13,916 nt of DNA from NCBI GenBank assembly GCA_021798135.1, contig JAJZYI010000050.1, positions 1 through 13,916 on the forward strand. The letters are read 5' to 3'. Both the position numbers and the translations under genes were made by a program. Position 1 is the stretch's first letter. Every line of letters begins with the position of its first letter. Below the pieces are notes generated by a model, which saw only the letters and a list, made by a program, of their open reading frames with translations, was not told where the DNA came from and made no database searches. Below are positions 5,272 through 11,782 of the stretch, piece by piece. This DNA is from Actinomycetes bacterium (GTDB lineage Bacteria; Actinomycetota; Acidimicrobiia; Acidimicrobiales; UBA8190).

Positions 5272-6729
5272 TCACGACCGCCCCGACCGCTCCCGCCCGC
5301 CCCGGTACGCCGCCTTGGCGCCGGCCGCGTCCTTGTTGAGGCGCTTGGCCAGGTGGAGGCCCTCGAGCACGAGCTCCACGGCGGCGGCGATCTCGGCCGG
5401 CGACTCGCCGCCCCCCACGGACGCCACCGGCGCGGCGAGCGCGGGGACGTCGGCCATCGCCTGCTGGTAGGCGTCGGCGGGCAGGTCGTCGCCCACGTTG
5501 ACCACCTGGTCCCCGTCGAAGGCCGCCACCACCGGGCCCAGCTGCTCGGGCGCCACCCGGCGGCGGAACACGGCCAGGACCGCGGCGGCGACGAGCGCCT
5601 GCCAGATGCGCTCCTCGCGGCCCTCCTCGAGCGCCTCGATCTCGATCTTGCCCTGGGACGACGCCACCAGCGCGCCCAGGTCGCTGACCCGGGGCACGGC
5701 CGTGTCCTCGCCCAGGCGCAGCGCCCGGCGCACGGCGTTGGCCGCCAGCGTCTCGTAGTTGGCGATGCTCAGGCGCACCGACACGCCCGAGCGCTGGTTG
5801 ATGTGGGGGCTCTGGCGGGCCAGCTGGGACAGCTCGGCGACGATCTCGCCCATGTAGGCGGGCACCACCAGCCGGGGGCCGTCGGGCACCTCGTCGGGGA
5901 GCCGGGCCTCCTGGTGGACGATGGCGAGCTCGGTGTCGACGTCGGGCGGGTAGTGGGTGCGGACCTGGGCGCCGAAGCGGTCCTTGAGCGGCGTGATGAT
6001 CCGGCCGCGGTTGGTGTAGTCCTCGGGGTTGGCCGTCGCCACCAGCACCACGTCGAGCGGCAGGCGCACGGTGAAGCCCCGGATCTGGACGTCGCGCTCC
6101 TCGAGCACGTTGAGCAGGCCGACCTGGATCCGCTCGGCGAGGTCGGGCAGCTCGTTGACGGCGAAGATGCCGCGGTTCGCCCGGGGCACCAGCCCGTAGT
6201 GCAGCGTCAGCTCGTCGGCCAGGTAGCGGCCCTCGGCCACCTTGATGGGGTCGACCTCGCCGATCAGGTCGGCGATCGACGTGTCCGGGGTCGCCAGCTT
6301 CTCCGCGAACCGGGTGTCGCGGTGCACCCAGGCGACGGGCGTGTCGTCGCCCTCCTCGGCCACCAGGTCGCGGGCGTGGCGCGACACGGGGTGGAACGGG
6401 TCGTCGCGCAGCTCGGAGCCGGCCACCACCGGCAGCCACTCGTCGAGCAGCTGGGTGAGCGACCGGACGATGCGGGTCTTGGCCTGCCCCCGCTCGCCCA
6501 GCAGGATCATGTCGTGGCCGGCGAGCACGGCGTTCTCGATCTGCGGCAGCACCGTGTCCTCGAAGCCGAGCACCCGCGCCACGAGCGGCTCGCCCTTGGC
6601 GATGCGGGCCGCCGCGTTGCGGCGCAGCTCCTCGTGGACGGGGACGGGCTCCCACCCCGACGCGCGGAGGTCGCCGAGGGTGGCGGGGAGGTCGGCCGGG
6701 GGCTCGGGGGGGAAGGACGCCGGGGCCAT
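5272..6729 (-). CDS. MoxR / ChlI-type AAA+ ATPase with altered Walker motifs
   Basis: This 485-residue AAA+ ATPase belongs to the MoxR/magnesium-chelatase I group. The P-loop is GERGQAKT (78-85), keeping Lys84 and Thr85 but with Ala83 where the usual GxxxxGK[ST] has Gly. The Walker B region is 'GIFAVNELPDL', with Asn192-Glu193 instead of Asp-Glu. Sensor 1 is Asn234 in 'ATANPEDY', and a likely arginine finger is Arg251 in 'PLKDRFG'. A helical C-terminal lid follows ('INQRSGVSVRLSIANYE'). The Asn-Glu form also occurs, as I recall, in close homologues, so it may be a subfamily trait rather than decay. The ATG at 6729 lacks a Shine-Dalgarno but has TAGGCT seven bases upstream. It is first of a two-gene unit with the VWA gene and divergent from sdhC. 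Confidence 0.88.
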   Translation of the reverse strand: MAPASFPPEPPADLPATLGDLRASGWEPVPVHEELRRNAAARIAKGEPLVARVLGFEDTVLPQIENAVLAGHDMILLGERGQAKTRIVRSLTQLLDEWLPVVAGSELRDDPFHPVSRHARDLVAEEGDDTPVAWVHRDTRFAEKLATPDTSIADLIGEVDPIKVAEGRYLADELTLHYGLVPRANRGIFAVNELPDLAERIQVGLLNVLEERDVQIRGFTVRLPLDVVLVATANPEDYTNRGRIITPLKDRFGAQVRTHYPPDVDTELAIVHQEARLPDEVPDGPRLVVPAYMGEIVAELSQLARQSPHINQRSGVSVRLSIANYETLAANAVRRALRLGEDTAVPRVSDLGALVASSQGKIEIEALEEGREERIWQALVAAAVLAVFRRRVAPEQLGPVVAAFDGDQVVNVGDDLPADAYQQAMADVPALAAPVASVGGGESPAEIAAAVELVLEGLHLAKRLNKDAAGAKAAYRGGRERSGRS

Positions 6730-6736
6730 GCGGGCG

Positions 6737-6742
6737 AGCCTA
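6737..6742 (-). promoter_or_regulatory. Candidate -10 box TAGGCT, leaderless promoter of the MoxR gene
   Basis: TAGGCT on the minus strand is followed by exactly seven bases and then ATG at 6729. With no Shine-Dalgarno in between, transcription would begin at the A of the start codon. The hexamer is identical to that before the gene at 411-704. Confidence 0.5.
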
Positions 6743-6780
6743 TGCCGGGCGCGGCCGCATTGTGCCGCCGGCCGGGCCGG

Positions 6781-6793
6781 GGTCGTTTCGACC
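6781..6793. promoter_or_regulatory. Perfect 13-bp palindrome in the MoxR/sdhC divergent gap
   Basis: GGTCG-TTT-CGACC is an exact inverted repeat. It sits inside a longer imperfect inverted repeat of GC-rich arms (about 6768-6806). It lies about 40 bases upstream of the MoxR -10 box and 170 bases upstream of sdhC, so it could be an operator for either gene. The other 200 or so bases of this 237-base gap show no gene; no clear sdhC promoter is seen. Confidence 0.4.
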
Positions 6794-6966
6794 GGCGGCC
6801 GGCCGAGGTGGAAAGATGAGCCCGCGCCACCGGCCCCCCGGTCGGCCGCGCCCCGCTGGCCGGTGGGGCTCGGCCCCGGCGGTGGCGTGCTGCCGCGCCG
6901 CCCCGGCCGTCCCAGCCGGTCCGGACCGACCCCGGCAGCGAGCCCGAGGAGGAGGACGATCCAGGC

Positions 6967-7794
6967 GTGAGCACCATCGAGGACGTGAAGCCGGTCCCGG
7001 TGACCATCGGCGGGGTCCGGGGCGGGCCGGCGGTCCGGACGCTGCGACGGGACCCGTGGTGGAAGAGCCCGGCGATCACCTTCGTGGTGCTGACGCTGTT
7101 CGTGGCGTACACGGTCTGGGCCGTGTTCCAGAACGCCGACTACTTCGTCGGCATCAGCCAGCACCGGGACCTGATCTCGCCGCTGTACTCGCCGTGCATC
7201 GTGGGGAGCTGCCTGCCCGGCGCCCACGGCACGTTCCTGGTCCTGCACTGGTGGATGATCACGCCGGCGCTGATCGGGCTGAGCGGGCCGGCCCTCTTCC
7301 GCAGCACCTGCTACTACTACCGCAAGGCCTACTACCGGGCGTTCTGGCAGTCGCCGCCGGGCTGCGCGGTCGCCGACGGCCACAAGCGCTACACCGGCGA
7401 GACCAGGTTCCCGCTCATCCTGCAGAACATCCACCGGTACGCCTGGTACGTGGCCATCGGGTGGAACGTGATCCTGACGATCGACGCCGTCATGGCCTAC
7501 CGCCTGCCGGGCGACGGCGGCATCGGCGTGAGCGTCGGCTCGCTCGTGCTGACGGCCAACGCCGTGGCGCTGTGGCTGTACAGCCTGTCGTGCCACGCCT
7601 GCCGGCACGTGACCGGCGGCCACGTCAACGAGTTCTCCAGGACACCCATCCGCCACCGCCTGTGGAAGGCCGTGTCCAGGCTGAACGCCATCCACATGCA
7701 GTTCGCCTGGATCAGCCTGTTCGTCGTCGTCATCGCCGACGCGTACGTCCGCATGGTGGCCGCCGGCTGGTTCACCGACCCCAAGCTGTTCTGA
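6967..7794 (+). CDS. sdhC: Succinate dehydrogenase membrane anchor, Sdh1 type (SdhC)
   Basis: This 275-residue membrane protein has five hydrophobic helices (about 36-55, 88-108, 156-177, 188-208, 244-266). It has the length and gene order (anchor, flavoprotein, iron-sulfur) of mycobacterial Sdh1 (Rv0249c-Rv0248c-Rv0247c). It would carry electrons from the iron-sulfur subunit to a quinone in the membrane. It is unusually rich in Cys and His near membrane ends: Cys77/Cys82, Cys115, Cys133, Cys209-His210-x-Cys212-x-His214, plus His94, His156 and His243. In M. smegmatis Sdh1 the anchor carries a membrane-embedded Rieske-type [2Fe-2S] cluster rather than haem (published cryo-EM, from memory), and the CHxCxH pattern fits that; which residues are ligands here is inference. 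The GTG start at 6967 follows a GAGGAGGAGG run (6946-6955) by 11 bases, slightly long. Confidence 0.88.
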   Translation: MSTIEDVKPVPVTIGGVRGGPAVRTLRRDPWWKSPAITFVVLTLFVAYTVWAVFQNADYFVGISQHRDLISPLYSPCIVGSCLPGAHGTFLVLHWWMITPALIGLSGPALFRSTCYYYRKAYYRAFWQSPPGCAVADGHKRYTGETRFPLILQNIHRYAWYVAIGWNVILTIDAVMAYRLPGDGGIGVSVGSLVLTANAVALWLYSLSCHACRHVTGGHVNEFSRTPIRHRLWKAVSRLNAIHMQFAWISLFVVVIADAYVRMVAAGWFTDPKLF

Positions 7795-7802
7795 GCCGAT
7801 CC

Positions 7803-7822
7803 CGGGCCGCCGGCGCGGCCCG
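7803..7822 (+). other. Strong GC hairpin between sdhC and sdhA
   Basis: CGGGCCGC (7803-7810), loop CGGC, then GCGGCCCG (7815-7822) make an 8-bp perfect stem with a four-base loop. It starts 8 bases after the sdhC stop. There is no T-run. It could protect the sdhC message end, mark a processing site or reduce read-through. Two copies of GCACCGAC follow at 7825-7832 and 7837-7844. Confidence 0.5.
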
Positions 7823-7866
7823 CGGCACCGACGGAAGCACCGACCGAGAGGTGAGAGGAACACACC

Positions 7867-9735
7867 ATGGCTGATGGCCACCTGGCCGGATCGGGCGCAG
7901 GGGAGCTCGAGACCCACGACTTCGACGTGGTGGTGATCGGGGCCGGCGGCGCCGGCCTGCGCGCCGCCGTGGAGGCGAAGGACCGGGGACTTCGCACCGC
8001 GCTGGTGTGCAAGTCGCTGCTCGGCAAGGCCCACACGGTGATGGCCGAGGGCGGCGCCGCTGCCGCCATGGGCAACGTGTGGCCCGAGGACAGCTGGCAG
8101 GTCCACTTCCGCGACACCATGCGCGGCGGCAAGATGCTCAACAACTGGCGCATGGCGCAGCTCCACGCCCAGGAGGCCCCCGACCGCATCTACGAGCTGG
8201 AGCGGTGGGGCGCGCTGTTCGACCGCACCAAGGACGGCAAGATCCTGCAGCGGGACTTCGGCGGCCACCGCTACGCCCGGCTCGCCCACGTCGGCGACCG
8301 CACCGGCCTGGAGCTGATCCGCACGCTGCAGCAGCGGGCGGTGGCGCAGGGCATCGAGGTGTTCATGGAGTGCAAGATCCTCCGCCTGCTGAAGGACGGC
8401 GAGGGTCGGGTGAGCGCCGCTGTCGGCTACTGGCGGCCCACCGGCGGGTTCGTGGCCTTCACGGCCAAGGCCTTCGTGCTGGCGACGGGGTCGGTCGGCA
8501 AGTCGTGGAAGTACACGTCGAACTCGTGGGAGTCCACCGGCGACGGCCACGCCATGGCCCTGTGGGCCGGCGCCGACATGATCGACATGGAGTGCGTGCA
8601 GTTCCACCCCACCGGCATGGTGTGGCCGCTGTCGGTGCGGGGCATCCTGGTCACCGAGGGGGTGCGCGGCGACGGCGGCGTGCTGCGCAACTCCGAGGGC
8701 CGCCGCTTCATGTTCGACTACATCCCGGCCATGTTCGCGGCGGAGACCGCCGACTCCGAGGCCGAGGGCGACCGCTGGTACGACGACCACATCAACAACC
8801 GCCGGCCGCCGGAGCTGCTGCCGCGCGACGAGGTGGCCCGGTCCATCAACAGCGAGGTGAAGGCCGGCCGGGGCAGCCCCCACGGCGGCGTGTTCCTCGA
8901 CATCGCCAGCCGCCGCTCCGCCGAGTACATCCGCCGCCGGCTGCCGTCGATGTACCACCAGTTCAAGGAGCTGGCCGGGGTGGACATCACCGCCGAGCCC
9001 ATGGAAGTGGGCCCGACCTGCCACTACATCATGGGCGGCATCCGGGTCGAGGCCGACACCGCGGCCAGCACGGTCCCCGGCCTGTTCGCCTGCGGCGAGG
9101 TCGCCGGCGGCATGCACGGCTCCAACCGCCTCGGCGGCAACTCCCTGTCGGACCTGCTGGTGTTCGGCCGCCGTGCCGGCATGGCCGCGTCCGACTACGC
9201 CGAGGGCCGCACGGGCAGCCCGGCGATCGACCGGGCCGAGGCCCAGGCGGTCGTCGCCGAGGCCCTGGCGCCCTTCGGCCGCGACGGCGGCGAGAGCCCG
9301 TACGACGTGCACCGTGACCTGCAGGAGACGATGCAGGCACTGGTGGGCATCATCCGCACCGAGTCGGAGCTGCGCCAGGCGGCCGAGGAGCTCGACAAGC
9401 TGGGCGAGCGGGCCGACCGCGTCGCGGTGTCGGGCGGCCGGGCCTACAACCCGGGCTGGAACCTCGCCACCGACCTGCCGTCCATGCTCACCGTGTCGCG
9501 CCTGGTGGCGACCGGCGCGCTGGAGCGCCGCGAGAGCCGGGGCGGGCACACCCGCGACGACTACCCGAAGCCCGACCCCGAGTTCGGCAAGGTGAACCTG
9601 GTGCAGCGGCTCGACGACCAGGGCCGGTTCACCGTCACGCCCGAGCCGCTGCTCCAGATGCCGCCCGAGCTCGCCGCGCTGTTCGAGGAGCCGGCCGCCG
9701 GCACGACAGCCGCCCCCGGAAAGGAAGGACACTGA
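7867..9735 (+). CDS. sdhA: Succinate dehydrogenase flavoprotein subunit (SdhA)
   Basis: The 622-residue flavoprotein oxidises succinate to fumarate on the cytoplasmic face. The FAD-binding Rossmann motif GAGGAG is at 25-30. His56 in 'KAHTVMAEGG' occupies the position of the histidine that holds FAD covalently in SdhA/FrdA. Catalytic residues are in place: His247 in 'QFHPTGM', Arg320 in 'LPRDEVARS', His386 in 'TCHYIMGG' and Arg421 in 'GSNRLGGNSL'. The capping domain lies between about 265 and 380. The ATG at 7867 follows GAGAGGAA (7853-7860) by six bases. The stop codon overlaps the sdhB start (TGATG at 9733-9737), which suggests coupled translation. It looks intact and normal for the Sdh1 class; the pattern of acidic and Gly residues gives no hint of an L-aspartate oxidase. 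Confidence 0.96.
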   Translation: MADGHLAGSGAGELETHDFDVVVIGAGGAGLRAAVEAKDRGLRTALVCKSLLGKAHTVMAEGGAAAAMGNVWPEDSWQVHFRDTMRGGKMLNNWRMAQLHAQEAPDRIYELERWGALFDRTKDGKILQRDFGGHRYARLAHVGDRTGLELIRTLQQRAVAQGIEVFMECKILRLLKDGEGRVSAAVGYWRPTGGFVAFTAKAFVLATGSVGKSWKYTSNSWESTGDGHAMALWAGADMIDMECVQFHPTGMVWPLSVRGILVTEGVRGDGGVLRNSEGRRFMFDYIPAMFAAETADSEAEGDRWYDDHINNRRPPELLPRDEVARSINSEVKAGRGSPHGGVFLDIASRRSAEYIRRRLPSMYHQFKELAGVDITAEPMEVGPTCHYIMGGIRVEADTAASTVPGLFACGEVAGGMHGSNRLGGNSLSDLLVFGRRAGMAASDYAEGRTGSPAIDRAEAQAVVAEALAPFGRDGGESPYDVHRDLQETMQALVGIIRTESELRQAAEELDKLGERADRVAVSGGRAYNPGWNLATDLPSMLTVSRLVATGALERRESRGGHTRDDYPKPDPEFGKVNLVQRLDDQGRFTVTPEPLLQMPPELAALFEEPAAGTTAAPGKEGH

Positions 9736-10661
9736 TGGCCGACGTGACCATGCGGGTCTGGCGGGGCGACAGCTCCGGCGGGCAGTTCGCCGACTACACC
9801 ATGCCGGCCGTCGAGGGCGAGGTCGTCCTCGACGTCGTCCACCGCATCCAGGCCGGCCCGGCTCCGGACCTGGCCTGCCGCTGGAACTGCAAGGCCGGCA
9901 AGTGCGGCTCGTGCTCGGCCGAGATCAACGGCATGCCCCGGCTCATGTGCATGACCCGCATGGACGAGCTGCCGACCCACGAGCCGATCGTGGTCGCCCC
10001 GATGAAGACGTTCCCGATCATCCGGGACCTGGTCACCGACGTGTCGTTCAACTACGTGATGGCCCGCCAGCTGCCGCCGCTCAAGCCCAAGGCGCCCGAG
10101 CCCGACGGCACCTACCGGATGCAGCAGGTCGACGTGGAGCGGGGCCAGGAGTTCCGCAAGTGCATCGAGTGCTTCCTCTGCCAGAACGTCTGCCACGTGA
10201 TCCGTGACCACGAGGAGAACAAGCCCAGCTATGCCGGGCCTCGCATGTTCATCCGGTACATGGAGCTCGAGTCGCACCCGCTCGACACCAACGACCGCCT
10301 GGAGCTGCTGCGCCAGCGGATGGGCATCGGGCTGTGCAACATCACCAAGTGCTGCACCGAGGTGTGCCCCGAGCACATCAAGATCACCGACAACGCCATC
10401 ATCCCGCTGAAGGAACGGGTCGTGAGCAGCTCCTACGACCCCATCGCCTGGCTCGGCCGCAAGATCCTGCGCCGCACCAAGCGCAGCGCGGGGGAGGCGG
10501 CCCAGGACGCGCCGGCCTTCACCGCGCCCACCTCCGAGGACCGGCTGGAGCGCCAGGCGGTCCCGGTGGCGGTCGCGCCTGCGACGGCGGGCGGGACGCC
10601 GGGCGCCCCTGCCCCCTCCGCGCCGGACGTCCCACCCACAGCGCCCGCCGCCGACGCCTGA
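9735..10661 (+). CDS. sdhB: Succinate dehydrogenase iron-sulfur subunit (SdhB) with long Ala/Pro tail
   Basis: This 308-residue subunit relays electrons from FAD to the membrane anchor. The N-terminal ferredoxin domain holds the [2Fe-2S] ligands Cys52, Cys57, Cys60 and Cys72 ('NCKAGKCGSC...MC'). The helical domain carries two further cysteine sets: Cys143, 146, 149 and 153 ('CIECFLCQNVCH') and Cys201, 206/207 and 211 ('CNITKCCTEVCPEHI'), for the [4Fe-4S] and [3Fe-4S] centres. The enzyme core ends near residue 248; the remaining 60 residues are an Ala/Pro-rich, probably disordered tail not needed for the fold. The ATG overlaps the sdhA stop by one base and has AAGGAAGGA (9721-9729) upstream, so production is tied to SdhA. 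Assignment is firm; the alternative of fumarate reductase is less likely given the Sdh1-like anchor. Confidence 0.95.
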   Translation: MADVTMRVWRGDSSGGQFADYTMPAVEGEVVLDVVHRIQAGPAPDLACRWNCKAGKCGSCSAEINGMPRLMCMTRMDELPTHEPIVVAPMKTFPIIRDLVTDVSFNYVMARQLPPLKPKAPEPDGTYRMQQVDVERGQEFRKCIECFLCQNVCHVIRDHEENKPSYAGPRMFIRYMELESHPLDTNDRLELLRQRMGIGLCNITKCCTEVCPEHIKITDNAIIPLKERVVSSSYDPIAWLGRKILRRTKRSAGEAAQDAPAFTAPTSEDRLERQAVPVAVAPATAGGTPGAPAPSAPDVPPTAPAADA

Positions 10662-10671
10662 GCCCGGTCCG

Positions 10672-11079
10672 GTGCCGGCGTTCCTGAGCCCGGAGTGGGT
10701 GGCGGCGTTCAACGAGGCCGTCAGCGGCGCAAAGGTGCCCGAGCCCGGCCCCGACGCCGCGCTGGCCGCCCGGTCGGGCCGCTTCACCGTGTGCCAGACG
10801 GTCACCGGCGGTCCCGCCGGCGACGTGAGCACCACGCTCGTCGTCGACGGGTCCCGCGTCGCGATGCAGCTCGGCACCAACGGCCAGGCCGACGTGGCCG
10901 TCCGCCTGGCGTGGGACGACGCCGTGTCGCTGTCCCGGGGCACGCTGTCGCCGACCGACGCGCTGGCCGGCGGTCTCATCAAGGTCCGCGGCGACCTCGG
11001 CGTGCTGGTCGCCGGCCAGGCCGTGCTGGCCGCCCTGCAGGAGCACCTGGCGCCGCTGCACGGGGACACCACCTACTGA
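10672..11079 (+). CDS. SCP2 sterol-carrier-like protein
   Basis: The 135-residue protein starts at a GTG ten bases after the sdhB stop and has no strong ribosome site, so it probably depends on upstream translation. The C-terminal half ('VAVRLAWDDAVSLSRGTLSPTDALAGGLIKVRGDLGVLV') follows the SCP2 pattern of a beta strand, a helix, 'G-x-L-x-P-x-x-A', then 'I-x-x-x-G-D'. SCP2 folds make a hydrophobic tunnel for lipids. The N-terminal helix is 'SPEWVAAFNEAV'. No signal peptide or membrane segment is seen. Its place directly behind sdhB suggests co-transcription, perhaps handling a lipid or quinone near the membrane, but that link is inference and may be only positional. Confidence 0.72.
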   Translation: MPAFLSPEWVAAFNEAVSGAKVPEPGPDAALAARSGRFTVCQTVTGGPAGDVSTTLVVDGSRVAMQLGTNGQADVAVRLAWDDAVSLSRGTLSPTDALAGGLIKVRGDLGVLVAGQAVLAALQEHLAPLHGDTTY

Positions 11080-11104
11080 GCGGCCGCGGGCGCCCGCAGC
11101 CGGC

Positions 11105-11168
11105 GGCCGGTGTGGCGCCGGGCCCGGGGCGGCGAGAACGGAGCCGGTCGGCCCGTCGGCCACCGGCC
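11105..11168 (+). other. Competing inverted repeats in the leader before the VOC gene
   Basis: GGCCGGTG (11105-11112) is perfectly complementary to CACCGGCC (11161-11168), nine pairs counting the flanking C-G. The same right arm can instead pair with GCCGGT (11143-11148), so two exclusive hairpins are possible. They end eight bases before the ribosome site of the VOC gene. A 12-bp palindrome, GCGGGCGCCCGC, lies just upstream at 11086-11097. In DNA this rich in GC chance pairing is common. Confidence 0.3.
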
Positions 11169-11186
11169 GAGCAGAGGGAGGCGGAC

Positions 11187-11654
11187 ATGGAGGTGCTCGC
11201 GTCACGGCTGCTGCTGCGGCCCCGGGACCTGGAGCGCTCCCTCGCGTTCTACCGCGACGCGCTGGGGCTGCCCGTCTACCGGGAGTTCGGTGCCGGCAGG
11301 CAGTACGGCGTCGTGTTCTTCACCGGCGGCGGGTACCTGGAGGTGGCGGGCGAGCTCGGCGGCGGTGCCACGGCCGCGCACGGCAACGGCCCCGGTGCAG
11401 GGCCGGGCGGCGAGCCGGCGGCGGCAGGCGGCCACGCCACCGCAGGGGCCGCCGGCGGGCCGATGCTGTGGCTGCAGGTGCGCGATGCCCCGGCGGAGCT
11501 GGCGCGGCTGGCCGCAGCCGGCGTCCCCGCCGTCCGCGAGGCCCGGCGCGAGCCCTGGGGGCTCGTCGAGGGCTGGATCGAGGACCCCGACGGCATGCGG
11601 ATCTGCGTCGTCGAGGTGCCCGAGGACCACCCGATCCGGCGGCGGGTCGACTGA
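11187..11654 (+). CDS. VOC-superfamily (glyoxalase/dioxygenase-like) protein
   Basis: This 155-residue protein has the paired beta-alpha-beta-beta-beta modules of the vicinal oxygen chelate superfamily. Module one is 'SRLLLRPRDLERSLAFYRDALGLPVYREFG...GGGYLEV' and module two is 'MLWLQVRDAPAELARLAAAGV...EDPDGMRICVVEV'. Likely metal ligands are Glu52 and Glu143; no obvious His ligand is seen, so whether it binds metal, and which substrate it takes, cannot be told. Between the modules lies an insert of about 35 residues (57-91) made almost wholly of Gly, Ala, Pro and His, longer than the family's normal linker. The ATG at 11187 has GGGAGG (11176-11181) five bases upstream. It follows the SCP2-like gene by 107 bases. 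Confidence 0.85.
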   Translation: MEVLASRLLLRPRDLERSLAFYRDALGLPVYREFGAGRQYGVVFFTGGGYLEVAGELGGGATAAHGNGPGAGPGGEPAAAGGHATAGAAGGPMLWLQVRDAPAELARLAAAGVPAVREARREPWGLVEGWIEDPDGMRICVVEVPEDHPIRRRVD

Positions 11655-11723
11655 GCCGGCCCGCCGCCGGCCACGACCCACAGCTGCCGAGGCCCGGACC
11701 GTCGCCGGCGGCCGAGCCGGCAC

Positions 11724-11747
11724 CCCCGGGGCGCTCGCCGCCCGGGG
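11724..11747 (+). other. GC hairpin upstream of the IleRS-like gene
   Basis: CCCCGGG (11724-11730) and CCCGGGG (11741-11747) form a 7-bp stem around a ten-base loop. It lies between the VOC stop (11654) and the candidate -10 box at 11769, so it may end the upstream transcript. There is no T-run. Confidence 0.35.
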
Positions 11748-11768
11748 CTGGTCCGGGTGGGCGGCAGG

Positions 11769-11774
11769 TAGTCT
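11769..11774 (+). promoter_or_regulatory. Candidate -10 box TAGTCT, leaderless promoter of the IleRS-like gene
   Basis: TAGTCT is followed by eight bases and then the GTG at 11783, the same geometry as at 713-718. There is no Shine-Dalgarno close to the GTG. No T-box consensus is found upstream, so the tRNA-sensing control known for many ileS genes of actinobacteria seems absent here. Confidence 0.45.
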
Positions 11775-11782
11775 TCGATGCC

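Noticed and set aside
6816..6966. ATG at 6816 with a GGAAAG-like ribosome site in front of sdhC
   Set aside because: Its frame is not the sdhC frame and gives Arg/Pro/Gly-rich sequence across sdhC; the sdhC frame has its own GTG at 6967.
7837..7844. GCACCGAC pair (7825-7832, 7837-7844) as a regulatory direct repeat of sdhA
   Set aside because: Short, only two copies, next to a hairpin in GC-rich spacer; not distinguishable from chance.
5272..9732. A minus-strand open frame that runs from the MoxR gene through the whole sdhC-sdhA region
   Set aside because: Only the part from 6729 down to 5272 encodes a recognisable protein. The rest is the antisense of sdhC and sdhA, kept open by GC-rich codon bias, with Val/Gly/His/Arg-rich sequence and no motif.
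11655..11782. T-box leader for the IleRS-like gene
   Set aside because: The conserved T-box bulge (TGGNACCGCG-like) is not present, and the -10 box sits almost on the start codon, leaving no room for a leader.
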